Assembly (NCBI RefSeq): GCF_023343835.1 | Contig: NC_064437.1 | Location: 47,717,972-47,781,971, forward strand | Direction of reading: 5' to 3' | Source: Lagopus muta | Taxonomy: Eukaryota > Chordata > Aves > Galliformes > Phasianidae | DNA length: 64,000 nt | In this document: positions 36,103-47,865 of the stretch, piece after piece | How positions within the stretch are numbered: the first letter of the stretch is position 1 | How the letters are laid out: every line of letters starts with the position of its first letter | The notes under the pieces: model-generated | Told to the model about the DNA's origin: nothing | Database searches by the model: none | What the model saw: the letters and a program-made list of their open reading frames with translations, nothing else | Program-made: the position numbers and the translations under genes

Positions 36103-36140
36103 CTGCCGGAAATTTGGTGCCACCTCGACTTGCCCTCGCC

Positions 36141-36145
36141 ATTGG
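36141..36145 (-). promoter_or_regulatory. SCD: CCAAT box (NF-Y) next to the SCD sterol element
   Basis: Plus-strand ATTGG gives CCAAT on the SCD strand, five bases from the sterol-type element. This NF-Y/SREBP pairing is the known architecture of SCD regulatory modules. Confidence 0.65.
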
Positions 36146-36150
36146 TTGCT

Positions 36151-36161
36151 CGCAATCTGCT
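36151..36161 (-). promoter_or_regulatory. SCD: SREBP-type sterol response element of SCD
   Basis: The minus strand reads AGCAGATTGCG. This closely matches the AGCAGATTGTG element known from mammalian SCD promoters, where SREBP-1 acts with NF-Y to drive lipogenic and insulin induction and polyunsaturated-fat repression. A CCAAT box lies five bases further toward the gene. It is about 380 bp upstream of the predicted start site. Factor binding is inferred, not shown. Confidence 0.7.
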
Positions 36162-36428
36162 GTTCGCTCCCCGCGGCGCGCACCCTGCGCGGGTCTGCTG
36201 CCGGCGCTCACCGCGGTTCGGCGCACTGCTCTGCTCTGCCCAGCTCTGCTCCGCGCGGGGCTCCGCGGAGCAGCCGCCCCCGGCACCAGGGCTGCGCGGA
36301 GCGAAGCAAGAGCGGAGCGGGGACCCTTACCTGGGCCAGCGAATTGGAAGGAAGGCACTTCATTGTCAAGCAGCTGCTCTGTACTGGGAGCTCTGTAGAG
36401 AGATTTATGTATATGTATTGAAATTGTA

Positions 36429-36450
36429 TTTTTTTTTTTTTTTTTTTTTT
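36429..36450 (+). repeat. T22 homopolymer upstream of SCD
   Basis: Twenty-two consecutive T residues about 660 bp upstream of the predicted SCD start site, beyond the CCAAT/sterol module. Confidence 0.93.
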
Positions 36451-38471
36451 GTGGAGAAAAGCACATTCACAACTATATGTCTGGATCCACATGTATATTT
36501 GCGTAGGGGTTTATCTTGATATACACAGTCTGGAAAACGTTGGCTGTAACCTTTGAAATGAATCCTGGGCATTTTCCACCAGCAAACAGTTCTTTCTGGT
36601 GGAGGGCGGAAGAAAGGGAAAAGAAATGAAAAGCTCAGTCTGGTATCAGCCAGTTTCCGTAACAACGTTCTCACCAGCCCCAGTAACAGAACCTGGACTT
36701 CCTTGTTGCTGGGGTTCTTTACCAGGGAGACGTTTCCCACTAAAAGTGAAGAAGGCACTCCAGCTGCTGCCTTCCTTGTGGCAGAGCTGAGGCAGCTCTC
36801 TCCAGTGCCATCACCCCAACTGCAGTGTGCCCCATGTTCAGGCAGCGCCCACTCCTCGCGCAGAACTCACAGTGGAACAGAGACATCAAAAGCCATGTTG
36901 AATTGTGCCCGTATCCGCTGAGCCATATCCTGCCTAGGCAGCTATCTCTCAGCAAAGGAGCCGACCAAACGAGGTGCGGATGGACAGCCACTTTGTTGCG
37001 GAGTCAGTCCATCCCCGGGGCTGACCCAGCTCCCGTACAGTGGGGCTGATTCAGTGGCAGCTGTCAAAAGTGAGCTGCATTGTAATCACTGGGAGGGAAA
37101 AGTGACAAAGAAAAATAACAGCAGCTCAGTTCTCTGTATCCAGAGGTGGCTGGCAAAGGGGAAAAAATGTGTCTCTCCTTTTTCATCTCGCTGTGATGGA
37201 TGAAGAGGTCTGAGAGGGGTCTGTGTTTTAGTTTCACATTAGAAAATCAAGCCTTGCCTACTCTCAGACACAACATTGAAAGACAGAACCCACAACAGAA
37301 GATGTTCCTAGACAATGAAAGCTGGCATGAGTCAGAGAGGGATTTTAACCATCTCTTTTAAGGCTCTCTGTTAAATGGTCGGTTAACAATGCTGATGGTT
37401 AATGAACGCTGGAGAGAAACAATGATTTAGCTAAAGATTCTACTTACTTTGTACATTGGAAGAACATTGTGCTAAAACATTATCCTAAGGAAATAAGAGA
37501 AAGTAAAAGCAGGGTAATAAATAAAAAAGAAAAAGAAATAAGGTGGTACTTGGGTACTTGTTGATTAGCATATATATATGTATAGCAGCTCATGGCATGG
37601 TGAAAATAACAGTGCCACAGACCAGAGACATGCTACCAGCTGGTAAAAAGAAGGTTCTTGGGATTCTACCTTTACAGTTTTGCAGAAACCAAGACCCACC
37701 AGGACCCTTTCCTTTCCCACCAGTTTTTTTTTTTCAGATGCAGAGCATGGCCAAAAGGGGACTTACAGGGTAGCAAGTCTTTGCCATTCTCTAAGATGAG
37801 CACAGCTTGCCCCCACATGATGGAAGTGAGGGGCTGCCCTGGCGAGGGCAGGGCAGCAGGGCTGGGATCTGGCTGCTTTTCCTTCCAGAAAGAACTGTCC
37901 AGCTGAGCCTTCAGCAGAAGCACCTTGCTGGTGGAGTTCACTAACATCTCTTAGGAAAGACTGAACTTTAGTCATCGTCTCTGGGAAAACTATTCAAAAT
38001 TTCTGCATGTGGTGACCAATGCCTAAGGTCACGGTCTTCTATAAATGCACTGAGGCAATGCCAGGAGTGGGGCACAGGGCAGCGATGAGCAGCAGCAGCT
38101 GTACCATGAACAGAGCAGACTGTGAACTTCAGCACAGGGTTTCATCACAAATGGTGCTACTGTAAGGCTGGTTTCACCTTTCCGAGAAGCCTCCTGTAGA
38201 TTCACAGCCTGGCCAAGGAATTGCAGTAGTGAAAAGCTCTTGCAAAGTCCTCTCTGTGAGAGGATCCCAAAGCAGGTTATCAAGGCTGAGTAAAGAGAAG
38301 AAGAAATCAGCGGCAGCATCACCAGTGACTTATCCATGAGCAGATCTGTAAGAGGAAGCAGTTGCATCCCTCTCATAGGATGTGCTAACCAACCACTGCC
38401 AAGATTCAGGAATAAAACAGGAGCAAGTCTAAGCTAGTACATTTCATCAAAACATTGTCTAAGCCTCTCCT

Positions 38472-38517
38472 CTAAAAATAAATAAATAACTAAATAACTA
38501 ACTAACTAAATAAATAC
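38472..38517 (+). repeat. Imperfect AAAT/AACT tetranucleotide repeat
   Basis: Alternating AAAT and AACT units, such as ATAAATAAATAACTAAATAA, over about 45 bp in the intergenic spacer. Confidence 0.88.
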
Positions 38518-39467
38518 TGCTTCTCCACAAAGCAGTTGAGTTTTGCAAGAAGATTTCATCTGGTGTTGACATATTGGAAATTTTACTGAGTCTCCTCAGT
38601 TGCCCCCTCTGAAGTGTTGAAAAACCAAACACTGCAAAGCTTGTTGCAAGGGCTTTGCAACGTTTACTTCATGTTATTTGTTTATCTTATTTTACAGCAT
38701 TCCTCATCTCTCCCTTCTTTTTTCTATTTCACCATTAGAATTTGGGGGAAAAAAAAAGAATCAAAGAGAAGGAAACAAGCTGAAAACTGGGGAATGAGCT
38801 GACCCATTCTCCTTCCCCACTGCCAAAAATAAAGGTTTGCAAAAAATCTGCCAGGATTACTCATTACTTTCTGCATCTCTTGCATTGTTTTCCTGAAGAA
38901 GTGTGAAGCACTTGAAGTTTTAGAGGTTTTCCTTGGAAAAGGAGAATCACGCCAAGGCCTTTAATCCAAGCAGAAGTGCAGGGGCGGTTTAATGCCATTT
39001 CATCAGTCCTCCTTTCTTCCTCCTCTCTCCCCTCATACAGAATCTGCCTTTCAAAGGCTTTAGCCCTCTATCAAGAGCAGATAAATATCAGTGTGTTTCA
39101 CCACTGCCAGCAGTTTCGTGGGTTAATGGTTCCCTGCTTCTCAACAGATTTGACTTCTGGGCACAGTTACATGTAGCAGAGAAATGAGGTGACAGCCCTG
39201 GGCTACAGAATGAGTTGGAACAAGACTTAGCTTAGGCTGCAGCATGAACTCCTGCCTGAAAGACAAGGTGGTGGCAGCTGCAGGTCTGCCAGGACCATCA
39301 TTTCCAGGAACTCAGAACTAAGGATCAGATCCCAGCTCTCTGGGCAGCTTTCTCCCTATGCATTCTCTTTTGGAATCATGCACTCTTCCTAAGCCAGGAG
39401 AGATGGCATATGAATTTCCTTTCTGACATGGAAAGCAAACTCTTGTGTATTTACCTGGCCTCAGCTT

Positions 39468-39538
39468 GGATATATAGGATGGATATATAGTTTGGATTTT
39501 GGGGAATCTATATAATCTATCTATTTTGGGGAATCTAT
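39468..39538 (+). repeat. Pair of short tandem duplications
   Basis: GGATATATAG occurs at 39468-39477 and 39481-39490. TTTTGGGGAATCTAT then occurs at 39497-39511 and 39524-39538, a 27-bp period. This looks like local replication slippage. Confidence 0.8.
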
Positions 39539-39587
39539 CAATGTGTTTACCAAAAGTGAGATTTAAGTTTACAGGGACTGGCATTAC

Positions 39588-39609
39588 CTTGCTTGCTTGC
39601 TTGCTTGCT
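39588..39609 (+). repeat. (CTTG)n tetranucleotide repeat
   Basis: About five perfect CTTG units in the spacer between SCD and PKD2L1. Confidence 0.92.
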
Positions 39610-40870
39610 CTGAAGTTTACTGCTCCACAAATTCAGTGGATCCCACAGATCCCTGGAAATCCCCTGCCCCATCTTTTCCCTTAAGGCATGGCTGCATTCA
39701 AGATATGTTACTTGGGCTCTTTAGCTAACAGCTACTTCTAGGGAGTTCCCAGAAGAGCAGCAGCAGCCACTGTCCCAGCTGCTTTTCCACAAGTCTTGGG
39801 AAGGGCTGGGGCTGAAAGAAGCTTCCTTTGCCACCCTGCTCTGCCTCAGTGGGGAGTGTATGGTTAGAAGGAGGGGACGAGATCTCAGAAATCACCTGCA
39901 TCTGATTGCCAGGGTCAGAAGGGAAAGCAGATATAATTCAGGTGATGGAACATGCCTCTGAGCCATGAGCAGAATGGCTGAGTTCACTGCCACTGGCGCA
40001 GAAATCTTAGCTCTGAGAATTAGGCTGGAAATAGCTGATGATAGCAATGGGGTGCTTATCTCTGCACTTTGCCCCATCCCATCTCTTCCAGCTCGCTTTA
40101 GCACCAGACCCCCTTGCCCATCCTCCCGTCCTGTTGCCCCAAACAGGCTTTGCTCCCAGCCCTGGGGCTGCCAACAGCAAGAACCCAGCCTGTATTGTCT
40201 AAACAGGGCTATACAATAGACAGCATTGTTGACACTGGATTTTTGCCCTCATTAAAGATGACCTCACAGCCCACCCCTTGGGCACTTCAGCCAGCCCCTT
40301 TGGACTGTGAGGCTGTCTTTTGAACTTGGGTAAATAAATTGGGAGGGGAGGGGAAGAAAGGGATGGAGAGCAGAGGAACACTGCGGTCATTGTGTTGCCA
40401 CCCTCTCCTCAGCACTGGTGCTCTCTGGTGTCTTGCCACCCACACTGGACATGGCAGGCCAGATGCCAAGGAGCCAGCATGCCTCACTACCCCAGCCTTC
40501 ATTCACTGGGCAGGACCCTCTGTGGTCCTGCACCCTCCTTTCTGCAAGTTGCAGCTTGCCCTGGTGACTTCAGCCACCCTTCCTCCTCCAGTTCTCCTGT
40601 GCCTTTCCTGCCCACACCTTCTGCGCCTTCTCTTTAGGCTGTGACCATCCTCAAGCATCTCCTGCTGCTGGCACTGTGAAAGTGCTGAGTGAGAGCCGGG
40701 GAAATGCTACCTACAAGTGGTAGGTCTTCTGACCCAGCTTAGGTGGCATGGGCTATCTCCTGCTCCACGGTCTTTCTGGAGATAGACTTGTGGTAGGAGA
40801 AGCAGACATACTTTTGTATGGTGAAACTAATGGGGCTGCCCTGAAAACATGTACATGATGGTACAAAGAG

Positions 40871-41080
40871 AATCATAGGATCATAGAACCCTTAGAGTTG
40901 GAAGGGACCTTTTGAAAGTCATGAGTCCAGTTCCCCTGTAATGAATAGGGACATGCATAGCTAGATTTGTTGCCTAGGGTCTGATCCAGCCTTGCCTTTA
41001 ATGTCTCCAGGAATATGGTATCTACCACATCTCTGGGCAACCTGTTCCAGTGCCTTACCACCCTCACTGCAAAAGTGAAA
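40871..41080 (-). mobile_element. CR1 3'-end fragment in the SCD-PKD2L1 spacer
   Basis: The plus strand opens AATCATAGGATCATAGAACC and GAGTTGGAAGGGACCTTT. On the minus strand a short frame reads VVRHWNRLPRDVVD, matching the CR1 ORF2 C-terminus, then runs into the 3' UTR and terminal repeats. It is about 210 bp and 5'-truncated. Confidence 0.85.
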
Positions 41081-44000
41081 GAAGAAATGATAGAGGGAGA
41101 ATCTCCTGGATCCTCATCTCATCCTCTCCGTACTACACTTGCCAGTACACGTAGGAAAACCCCAAAGATGGGGTATGCCTCTCCCTGTCTGCCATCCCCA
41201 ACTTTGCCTACATCTATGCTTCAGTCTCCTTTAAAGTGAATGCTTTCTTTCCTCTTGGGCAATGGGACTTGAGCAGAGAGCTGCCTTTGTGTTGCTTCAG
41301 TGGCAGGCCCTGATATTTCTCCTATTTCATTTCTCCTACTTCATTTATCCCAGTGAAACACTCTGTCTTGTGAGCAGGAATAGGAGTTACTGGCTTCACA
41401 CAAGCTCTTTGGAATGCTGCATTTTCTCAATGAGTTTTATTACTTAGAGCTGCCTTCTCTGAGCTATTTACACACATGCTGCATCTTGGCTAGAAGATGA
41501 ATAATGGTTTATTGCAGAAAGTGTTTACTACATCAGTTTAATATTTCTCCTTTCCCTTTCTAGAGGATGAGGGCTAAAGTGACCTTTAGACCATAATAAC
41601 ACTATAACTGGGCCACCAACCTTGGGTTAACCCAACACTAACAAGCCATGACGTGACCTCACAGGTATTGCCAGGATGAGGGAAGTGTATTGATTCATGC
41701 TGCATTATCTTTGTCCAACTCTTGTTTGTTACCAACTCTTTGGTAAAGCAAGCCAGATAGGAGGCTTCATTTCTCTCAGACAAACAGCTGAGGACTGTTA
41801 TTTCAAGTTACAAAGTCCTCACCTGCTCCAACATGTCAGCACTAACCAGACCTCGTGGCTGGGGTGCAACTGGCCTTAATAAGCCTCAGCTACTCCCTAT
41901 ACCAAAGCTTAATATTATAAGCAAGGAGAGTACAGTTGGATCTGCCACAGCAGCCCCAAATTCACACTCAGCCAGCATGGGCAAGAGGCTTCCCTAATCT
42001 TTTTTTCTTTTTGTTTTAATTTTTTTTTTTCTGTCTATAAAATTAGGGTGGTACTTGCGTTGTTGTCCAAGTTCATACTCAACTAAAAATCCCTCACAAT
42101 TCCCAACTGAGCAGAGGGCCTCCCACCACCACCTGTGAGGGGCTGCAGCAGTGTGCAGCACTGGCCCAAGAACGGGCATTTGAAGTTCTGAAGGAGAGAG
42201 ATGCTACAAGCTGTTATGTTTCTGTTGGGAATGTTTTTAGGTTTGCTGCTGGGAATGAAGCCCTTACCTGCCCGCCCGGTTTTGCTGCCTTTCCAGGTCT
42301 TTGAAGAACCTGTCTGCCCTGTCCTCCTTTATAGAAAGGAGCTGGAAACTCACTTGTCTCCTTCCACATCCATTTCCTCTCTTAAGAAAAGGGGTGCAGA
42401 CCTGTGGGATCATGTTAGTTTTGGTGGGTAAAGTGACCTGTGTTAACTATGTATTTGTATTTTGAGTGTTAATAGGGGAAGAGATTTGTAGCAAGTGTAA
42501 ATTAAATTCTTGACAAGTAATGCTTCAGAGACTCTGCGACCCACTGTCTACTCTCAGTTATTTCTGATGACCTTTATAAAGCTTGCTCATCATCTCTTAA
42601 GCCTTGTGGTGGTGTCAAGATAGAAGTCCTGTTCAGTCTACAAAGGCTTCTTACAAAGTCTGGACCTCTGGGCACTGGAGAGCTGCAGCAGATGATTGCC
42701 CACCATGTGCATTCACACATTTGCACAGCGTGCATTTGGCACATTCTGAAAGGTATGCCTTTTGCTCCCTTCATGCTGTGCTGGAGGCAGTCACGTTTCC
42801 AAAGAATTCAGTCATAACCTTCTAGAAGAACCCGTGTGGATACTGAAGTTAATTCAGCTTTCTCTGGCTGATGACAGGCCTTTTTATCCATGAGTCTTTG
42901 CAAAAGAAAGTAAGGTAAGGGAAAGTGGCAGAGTTGCTATCTTCACTATGAATTTTGATGTAGTTACACAGCATTGCCGTGGCTGTTCTTTCACTCCTAG
43001 CTTTACCTAGATAAGTATGGTTTGCAGAGGTTTTGGGAAAACATACTGACAGCACACAGTTGAAGGGCTGCTAGAATGGTGCTAGGATCCATACCTGTGG
43101 TAGGACTGCTCACTTTCTCAGATGATAAACGTGACGGCAGAAAGATCAAACTTCCTACTTCTGTAGTCTGTACTAAGCCAGCAAGAGTGAGAAATATATT
43201 AGAAATCATCCTGCTTAGGTACACAAGGATGTCCCAACTTCTGAAATATCCCTGGAGCCCTCCTCAGGGACCCCAGGATCCCAGCTAACTTGTCTGGGTA
43301 CTGAGGTAGGGTGAGCCTGGAAAGCGCTGGAACACAGGTAATAGCTGGCTGATGTGCAAACACACCATGTTGCCAGTGACTGGTAGGGCTCAGGCTCCTC
43401 TTTCACCACCTCTTTCTCAATCTGTCAAGAGTGGGTTCAACCAGGTGATTGGTTCCTCCCTGAATATCAAGCATATGTAGCATCTAAGCCTAACACTGAT
43501 GCTAGCCTCTGGCTTATTTTAAAAGCCACTTGAGCCCTTCTTACCTTGTTTTTCTATCTATAAAATGAGATCCTTATGTATTGTTCGGAATGATATGATC
43601 AGGAATTAAACACAAAGTCCCGTACAACATAGGACTGTGCAGGTTGAGTTAATGCAATTGCTCTGTGCACATATGATCTTAATCTAGAAAATGCTTTGGT
43701 TAGAGTAACTGCTTGGACAGAGGTAGAAAGGTGGTGAATCATTTCCAGCTCTTGAAAAATGTGTTCTGCTCTCCAGCCAGGACCTGGCCAGCCCCGTCAG
43801 CCTGAGAATCATGGGAGCAAGCTTACAACATGCTGGGAGAGGACTAGGCAGTTCTTTAGTGCCCAGAGTCCCTCCATCAGTTTCTAAAAGTGTCAGGACT
43901 CCTCATTCTGCATTTCTTCTCTGGAGATTGTTGCTGGATCTCAGGAGGTTACCTGGCCTCAGATGCAGGGATTCACCTTTTCCCCTCATGCTGCTGGAAT

Positions 44001-46979
44001 TATTACAGCCATTTTTTCACCCTTGGGGACTGTCTGTCTCTCCTATTCAGCATGTAGGTGCTAACGTGAATCTCAGCTAGGGACTATGGGAAAAAGCATG
44101 AAAATGTCAGCAGGTGGCATCTGAAAGAAGATAGATAATCTCCAGATAATCTTCAAGCAGTTGCAGAGATAATCAAGGGTTTGATTATGATCTCAGTGCA
44201 TCTTATCTCTAAAACTTGCTCTGGGCATGACAGGAGCAGACAGAGATGGCTTGCTCTATCCAGGTGTGAGTTACATGATACATAACTTGTGCTAAGGATG
44301 TTAATTTGAACTACTCATCCAATTGTAGCCCTTAGTCCCATCCACCAACCTGCAGCACACAGATGACATACAAGAATCAGTAACCTGCAAGAAAACCTTT
44401 CCCAGGTGCAACAAATTGCCGTCACTTCATCCCAAACACCTGCACTGATCTTCAGAGAGAGGATTGATAGCAGACATTCGCTGTTTCTTATGCTGTTAGC
44501 AGGTGTTTCTGTAGCTCTGTCCAAGCAGTGCAGGATGGGTCTGTGCTGATTTTACCTGTCTTTTCTTTATTAATCAAGGGGACAGAGTATGTGGCTATTG
44601 AACGGGTTTGGCAGAGGATAAAACTAAGCTGTCTGGGAAGGTGAGTGCTGGTGGGATTGACCTGATGTGAGCCTGTCTGGGAAGTCAGTAGAAGAAGTGG
44701 CCTGCAGTCACTTGGAGTGCCACCTCAGCCCATAGCCTGGGACAGAGGGCACAGCTGGGCACAAGGCAGCAGCCCGAATGCCACGTTACCAAGCTGATGT
44801 TATGTTTTAGCCCTGCTCGCTCGTACGGTCTCAAGCGTGGGGCGCCTGTGGGTTGGGGCTGGGGCCATGGGGCTCTCCTGTGATGGAGTGCGGCTGCCCC
44901 CCTCTGGATGCTTTTTCCCCCGCTAAATTCTCATCACAACATACTTCTCAGAATATAGCGAAAATGAAACCAAACGTACCACCTTGTTCCTTTTGAGTGT
45001 GTTTTACTGTGATTAACTCCTTCCCAGTGCACTGTATGTAACAAGGCATTTAAGTTCAGAATGCTCCTGTCCACTTTGCCTAACGACAGCAATCAAGTAA
45101 GATTCCTCTTATTGATCAAAACTGTCCCAGTAGGGGACAACACTGAGAAGGAGGCCCCTTGGTCCCCAGTGATGCACAAAAGCAGGACTTCATTTCAGCC
45201 TTCATCCTCCAGCTCCACTCCCCAAAGCAGGTGTGAAGGTCTTGCAGCTATAGAGATACATAACACCTGTGCTGGTATTTAAATACTAGAAAACATTTTT
45301 ATTTGAATAACTTGTTTACTATCTTGGATATCCACTACATAGTTGTTTTGTTTCCTTTTTGGAAAGGGCATGTCATAAAACCAAGGAGCCATGTAATTGT
45401 GTTATTATACATATTTCCTACTCTAAGGATTCTATATTTCGTCCTCTTTTCTCTGCCTTTCATTCAAACTGTTTGTAAAGCATTTTAATTTTGACGCTGT
45501 ACAGGAAATCAGATATTCCTTTCTGAATCCCTTCTACCTGAGTTCACTCTCACGTATTTGCCACAGGATGTGATCTTCGCACTACAAATAAATGACAGAA
45601 TTAGCTGTGGCTTATACTTCTTTATAAAGCAGTTAACATATCAATCATGACAGAAAATAATTTTAAGTGAGAATTCAAAGGAAACCACAGCCAGTAGTTA
45701 GTAGTTTAGTGCTTTCAGAAATTAATGTTAAATTGTAAAGTGCTGTTGCTGCCCCCTGACAAGTTTTCAGCCTCCCCTCAGAGTAGGAGAATTGGCTCTT
45801 AGAAACAAGCCAGTGAACATGCTTGATGCAGCAAGCCCATGGATTGCAGGAATTGGCTGGCTTAGCCAAATTCTGTCATCTCTAGCAAGAAAAGCTGCTA
45901 TGGGGCCTGGTGGGACAGATGGCTTTATGTCAGACATCAGAAAGTAATGGCCCATCATTGTTTCATACTATGCAAATAAATCAAAACATTTTCAAGTTCT
46001 CTTGAAGAAATGTTCTTCTTGCAGAAGGGTAAGAGGGAGGCGATTTCCTCTGCAGTAAGTGCAGTAAGTGGTTGCCTGTAGCTGGTTGTGAGCTATTCTG
46101 CTGACAGCCTACCTGCTTGGGGAACCTCTGTGTGCAGTGAATGAGTGCTCAGTTCAGGAAGCAGTTTAACCCGCATTGTTTCATAAGGAATTTATTGACA
46201 GGAGAAGTTCTGGGGCTATGATTTTTGTCTTACCCTATTGTGCTGAATCCACTGTGAGGATGGTTTCTGGGTTTAGAAATAAACCTGCCTGTGTATTTCT
46301 AGAGTGTTTCTTCTAAGCCCGCTGAAAAATTGACTTCATCGCAGAGAAGGATTGGAGAAGAGAAATTATGTTTGGCTTTCACAAGAATGGGTGGTTGGTG
46401 AATAAATGAATACATATGAGATAAGGACAGAAAAGGTGCTATTAGAAAAATGCTGGATGCTATCTTCTATTAGGTGAGAAAAGGGGATGTGCTCATCCAG
46501 CTGGCCTGGCAGTGTCACCTGTATGAACACAACAGTCCAGGGAAAATATACCTGCTTGTACCTTTGAGCCCTGTGGCCCTACAGCTACTAACCTGGGTAG
46601 TCAGGAAAAGTACCTCCCCATGGAGAACTGCTTGCAAAAGTCTTGAGGAGGGACCAGGGTTAGACTACATGTTCCTTTGCCATCTTACTGCAGCACCTGT
46701 GAGATGTGGGACTACTTCTTGCTGCTACCTGGTGGGTGAACATCATCACCCCCTTGCTCTTGTGATTTGCAGTTTTGCCTGACAGTCCTGGTTTGCAGCA
46801 GAGCAAGCAGGCACTGCAGAGTTTTGTGGGAGTTCTGTAAAAGTTGAAGAGCTCAGCACCTGGCTTCCAAAGCAAACACTAGGACTTTACTCTCACTTTC
46901 TGCTCCTGCCTTTAATAATGAGTTGCAAGGAGGAAGCTGGGGAAGCTGTGACAGGGATTGCTTTGGGGCCAAACCCAGC

Positions 46980-47260
46980 TTCTCGCTGAGAGCAGCGGTT
47001 CCAGAGCTGCTACCCCTCCGAGCCAGGGCTGCCGGCGCCACCTGGTGACAACCTCAGCCCAGTCCCGCACAGCTTTCTATTCTTCGACCCTTCCCGAGAA
47101 GTTCAGACCTTCCTCCGTCGCAGACGGTCTGTCCGACTGTGCCCACCGTGTGCCCGCTCCGGTGGCGTTCGCTCGGGTACCCGCTGTGCTTCCCGGTCGG
47201 AGCCCATCTATGCTGCAGGTGGCCCGAGGGGTCCGATTGAATCCCAGCCACCCCCTCCTC
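46980..47260. promoter_or_regulatory. Small CpG-rich cluster upstream of PKD2L1
   Basis: CpG density rises sharply over about 280 bp, 160-440 bp upstream of the TATA box, and falls again before the gene. It contains the CTCF-like match at 47035-47048. It may be a proximal enhancer, an insulator or an alternative promoter. Confidence 0.5.
47035..47048 (-). promoter_or_regulatory. Predicted CTCF-binding site
   Basis: The minus strand reads TCACCAGGTGGCGC, matching 13 of 14 positions of the CTCF core CCASYAGRKGGCRS by hand alignment. It sits between the divergent genes SCD and PKD2L1, close to the latter. Occupancy is untested. Confidence 0.45.
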
Positions 47261-47418
47261 CCTGCAGCTCTGGCACTGTCTCCTGGCAGCCTCCTGTTGC
47301 CACAGCCCCACCGGGGTCTGTCATCTCAGTTAGGAGCAGGGCCATGTCACTGTAGGGCTGACGGTGGTTTTTATGGTGGTTGGTGCCACCCTCCCATACG
47401 TATCACCAGCTGAGCTGG

Positions 47419-47425
47419 TATAAAA
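47419..47425 (+). promoter_or_regulatory. PKD2L1: TATA box of PKD2L1
   Basis: A perfect TATAAAA within CTGGTATAAAACAGAG lies about 150 bp before the ATG and predicts a start near 47450. An E-box CAGCTG (47407-47412) lies just upstream. A TATA promoter suits a gene expressed in few cell types. Confidence 0.7.
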
Positions 47426-47570
47426 CAGAGTGTGTGCGCTCTCTGTGGGATGCTGGTCATGCACCCTCTCCCAGGCAGCCGAGGCAGACGTGCTGTTTGG
47501 CACTGACTGATTCCCTCTCTGCTAGCTCACAGCTCCAGCTGATAAGCACTTCTGCTGCCAGTAAATAGCT

Positions 47571-47865
47571 ATGAGTTCTTCTCACCTGAGCAACAGAGTT
47601 GAGAGCCGCTTTCGATCTCCAGAGGAGTATGAACTGGAGGCTGTGGGGAAGAAAGCCTGGGATAATCCTGTCTACAATGGCTCGCCCTCTACCTCCTTGA
47701 AGATTCGAGCCATCTACAATCCCAAATCAATTCTGGAGAATCCCTATGAGAGTTTTGAAGAGGCGAGGGATCCGGTGCCATACCAGGAGGAACAGAACAA
47801 AACTATGGAGGGGAAGACAAGTTCTTTCCTCAAGTGCTGCTTCTACATCCTCAGAGGCATCCGAG
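47571..47865 (+). CDS. PKD2L1: PKD2L1 coding exon 1 (residues 1-98)
   Basis: The 295-nt exon begins ATGAGTTCTTCTCACC and encodes the cytosolic N-terminus. This holds AWDNPVYNG (human: AWDNPAYSG), an acidic stretch, and [10 protein letters not shown]. The donor is CGAG|GTAAAG, phase 1. The N-terminus is only weakly conserved with mammals outside these motifs, so the ATG choice rests on position. Confidence 0.9.

Larger units (their letters stand above)
35390..36320. promoter_or_regulatory. SCD: CpG island over SCD exon 1 and promoter
   Basis: CpG dinucleotides are dense here compared with the flanks. The island covers the start of intron 1, exon 1, the TATA-like element, a cluster of GC boxes at about 35931-35953 (Sp1-type GGGGCGGG), and the CCAAT/sterol module. 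Long open frames on both strands in this interval are by-products of high GC and homopolymer runs. Boundaries are by eye. Confidence 0.75.
36451..46979. other. Intergenic spacer between the divergent SCD and PKD2L1 genes
   Basis: About 10.5 kb with one CR1 fragment (40871-41080), simple repeats at 38.47, 39.47, 39.59 and 42.0 kb, and no convincing coding exon. A weaker CTCF-like match lies on the minus strand at 44894-44907. Confidence 0.6.

Noticed and set aside
35342-36421. 359-codon plus-strand frame and 286-codon minus-strand frame over the SCD promoter
   Set aside because: They run through the pyrimidine tract as poly-Phe/Leu or poly-Lys and cover SCD exon 1 in the wrong context. They are shadows of the CpG island.
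47035-47048. Reading GCGCCACCTGGTGA only as an E-box (CACCTG)
   Set aside because: The E-box core is present, but the extended match to CTCF is more informative. An E-box role cannot be excluded.
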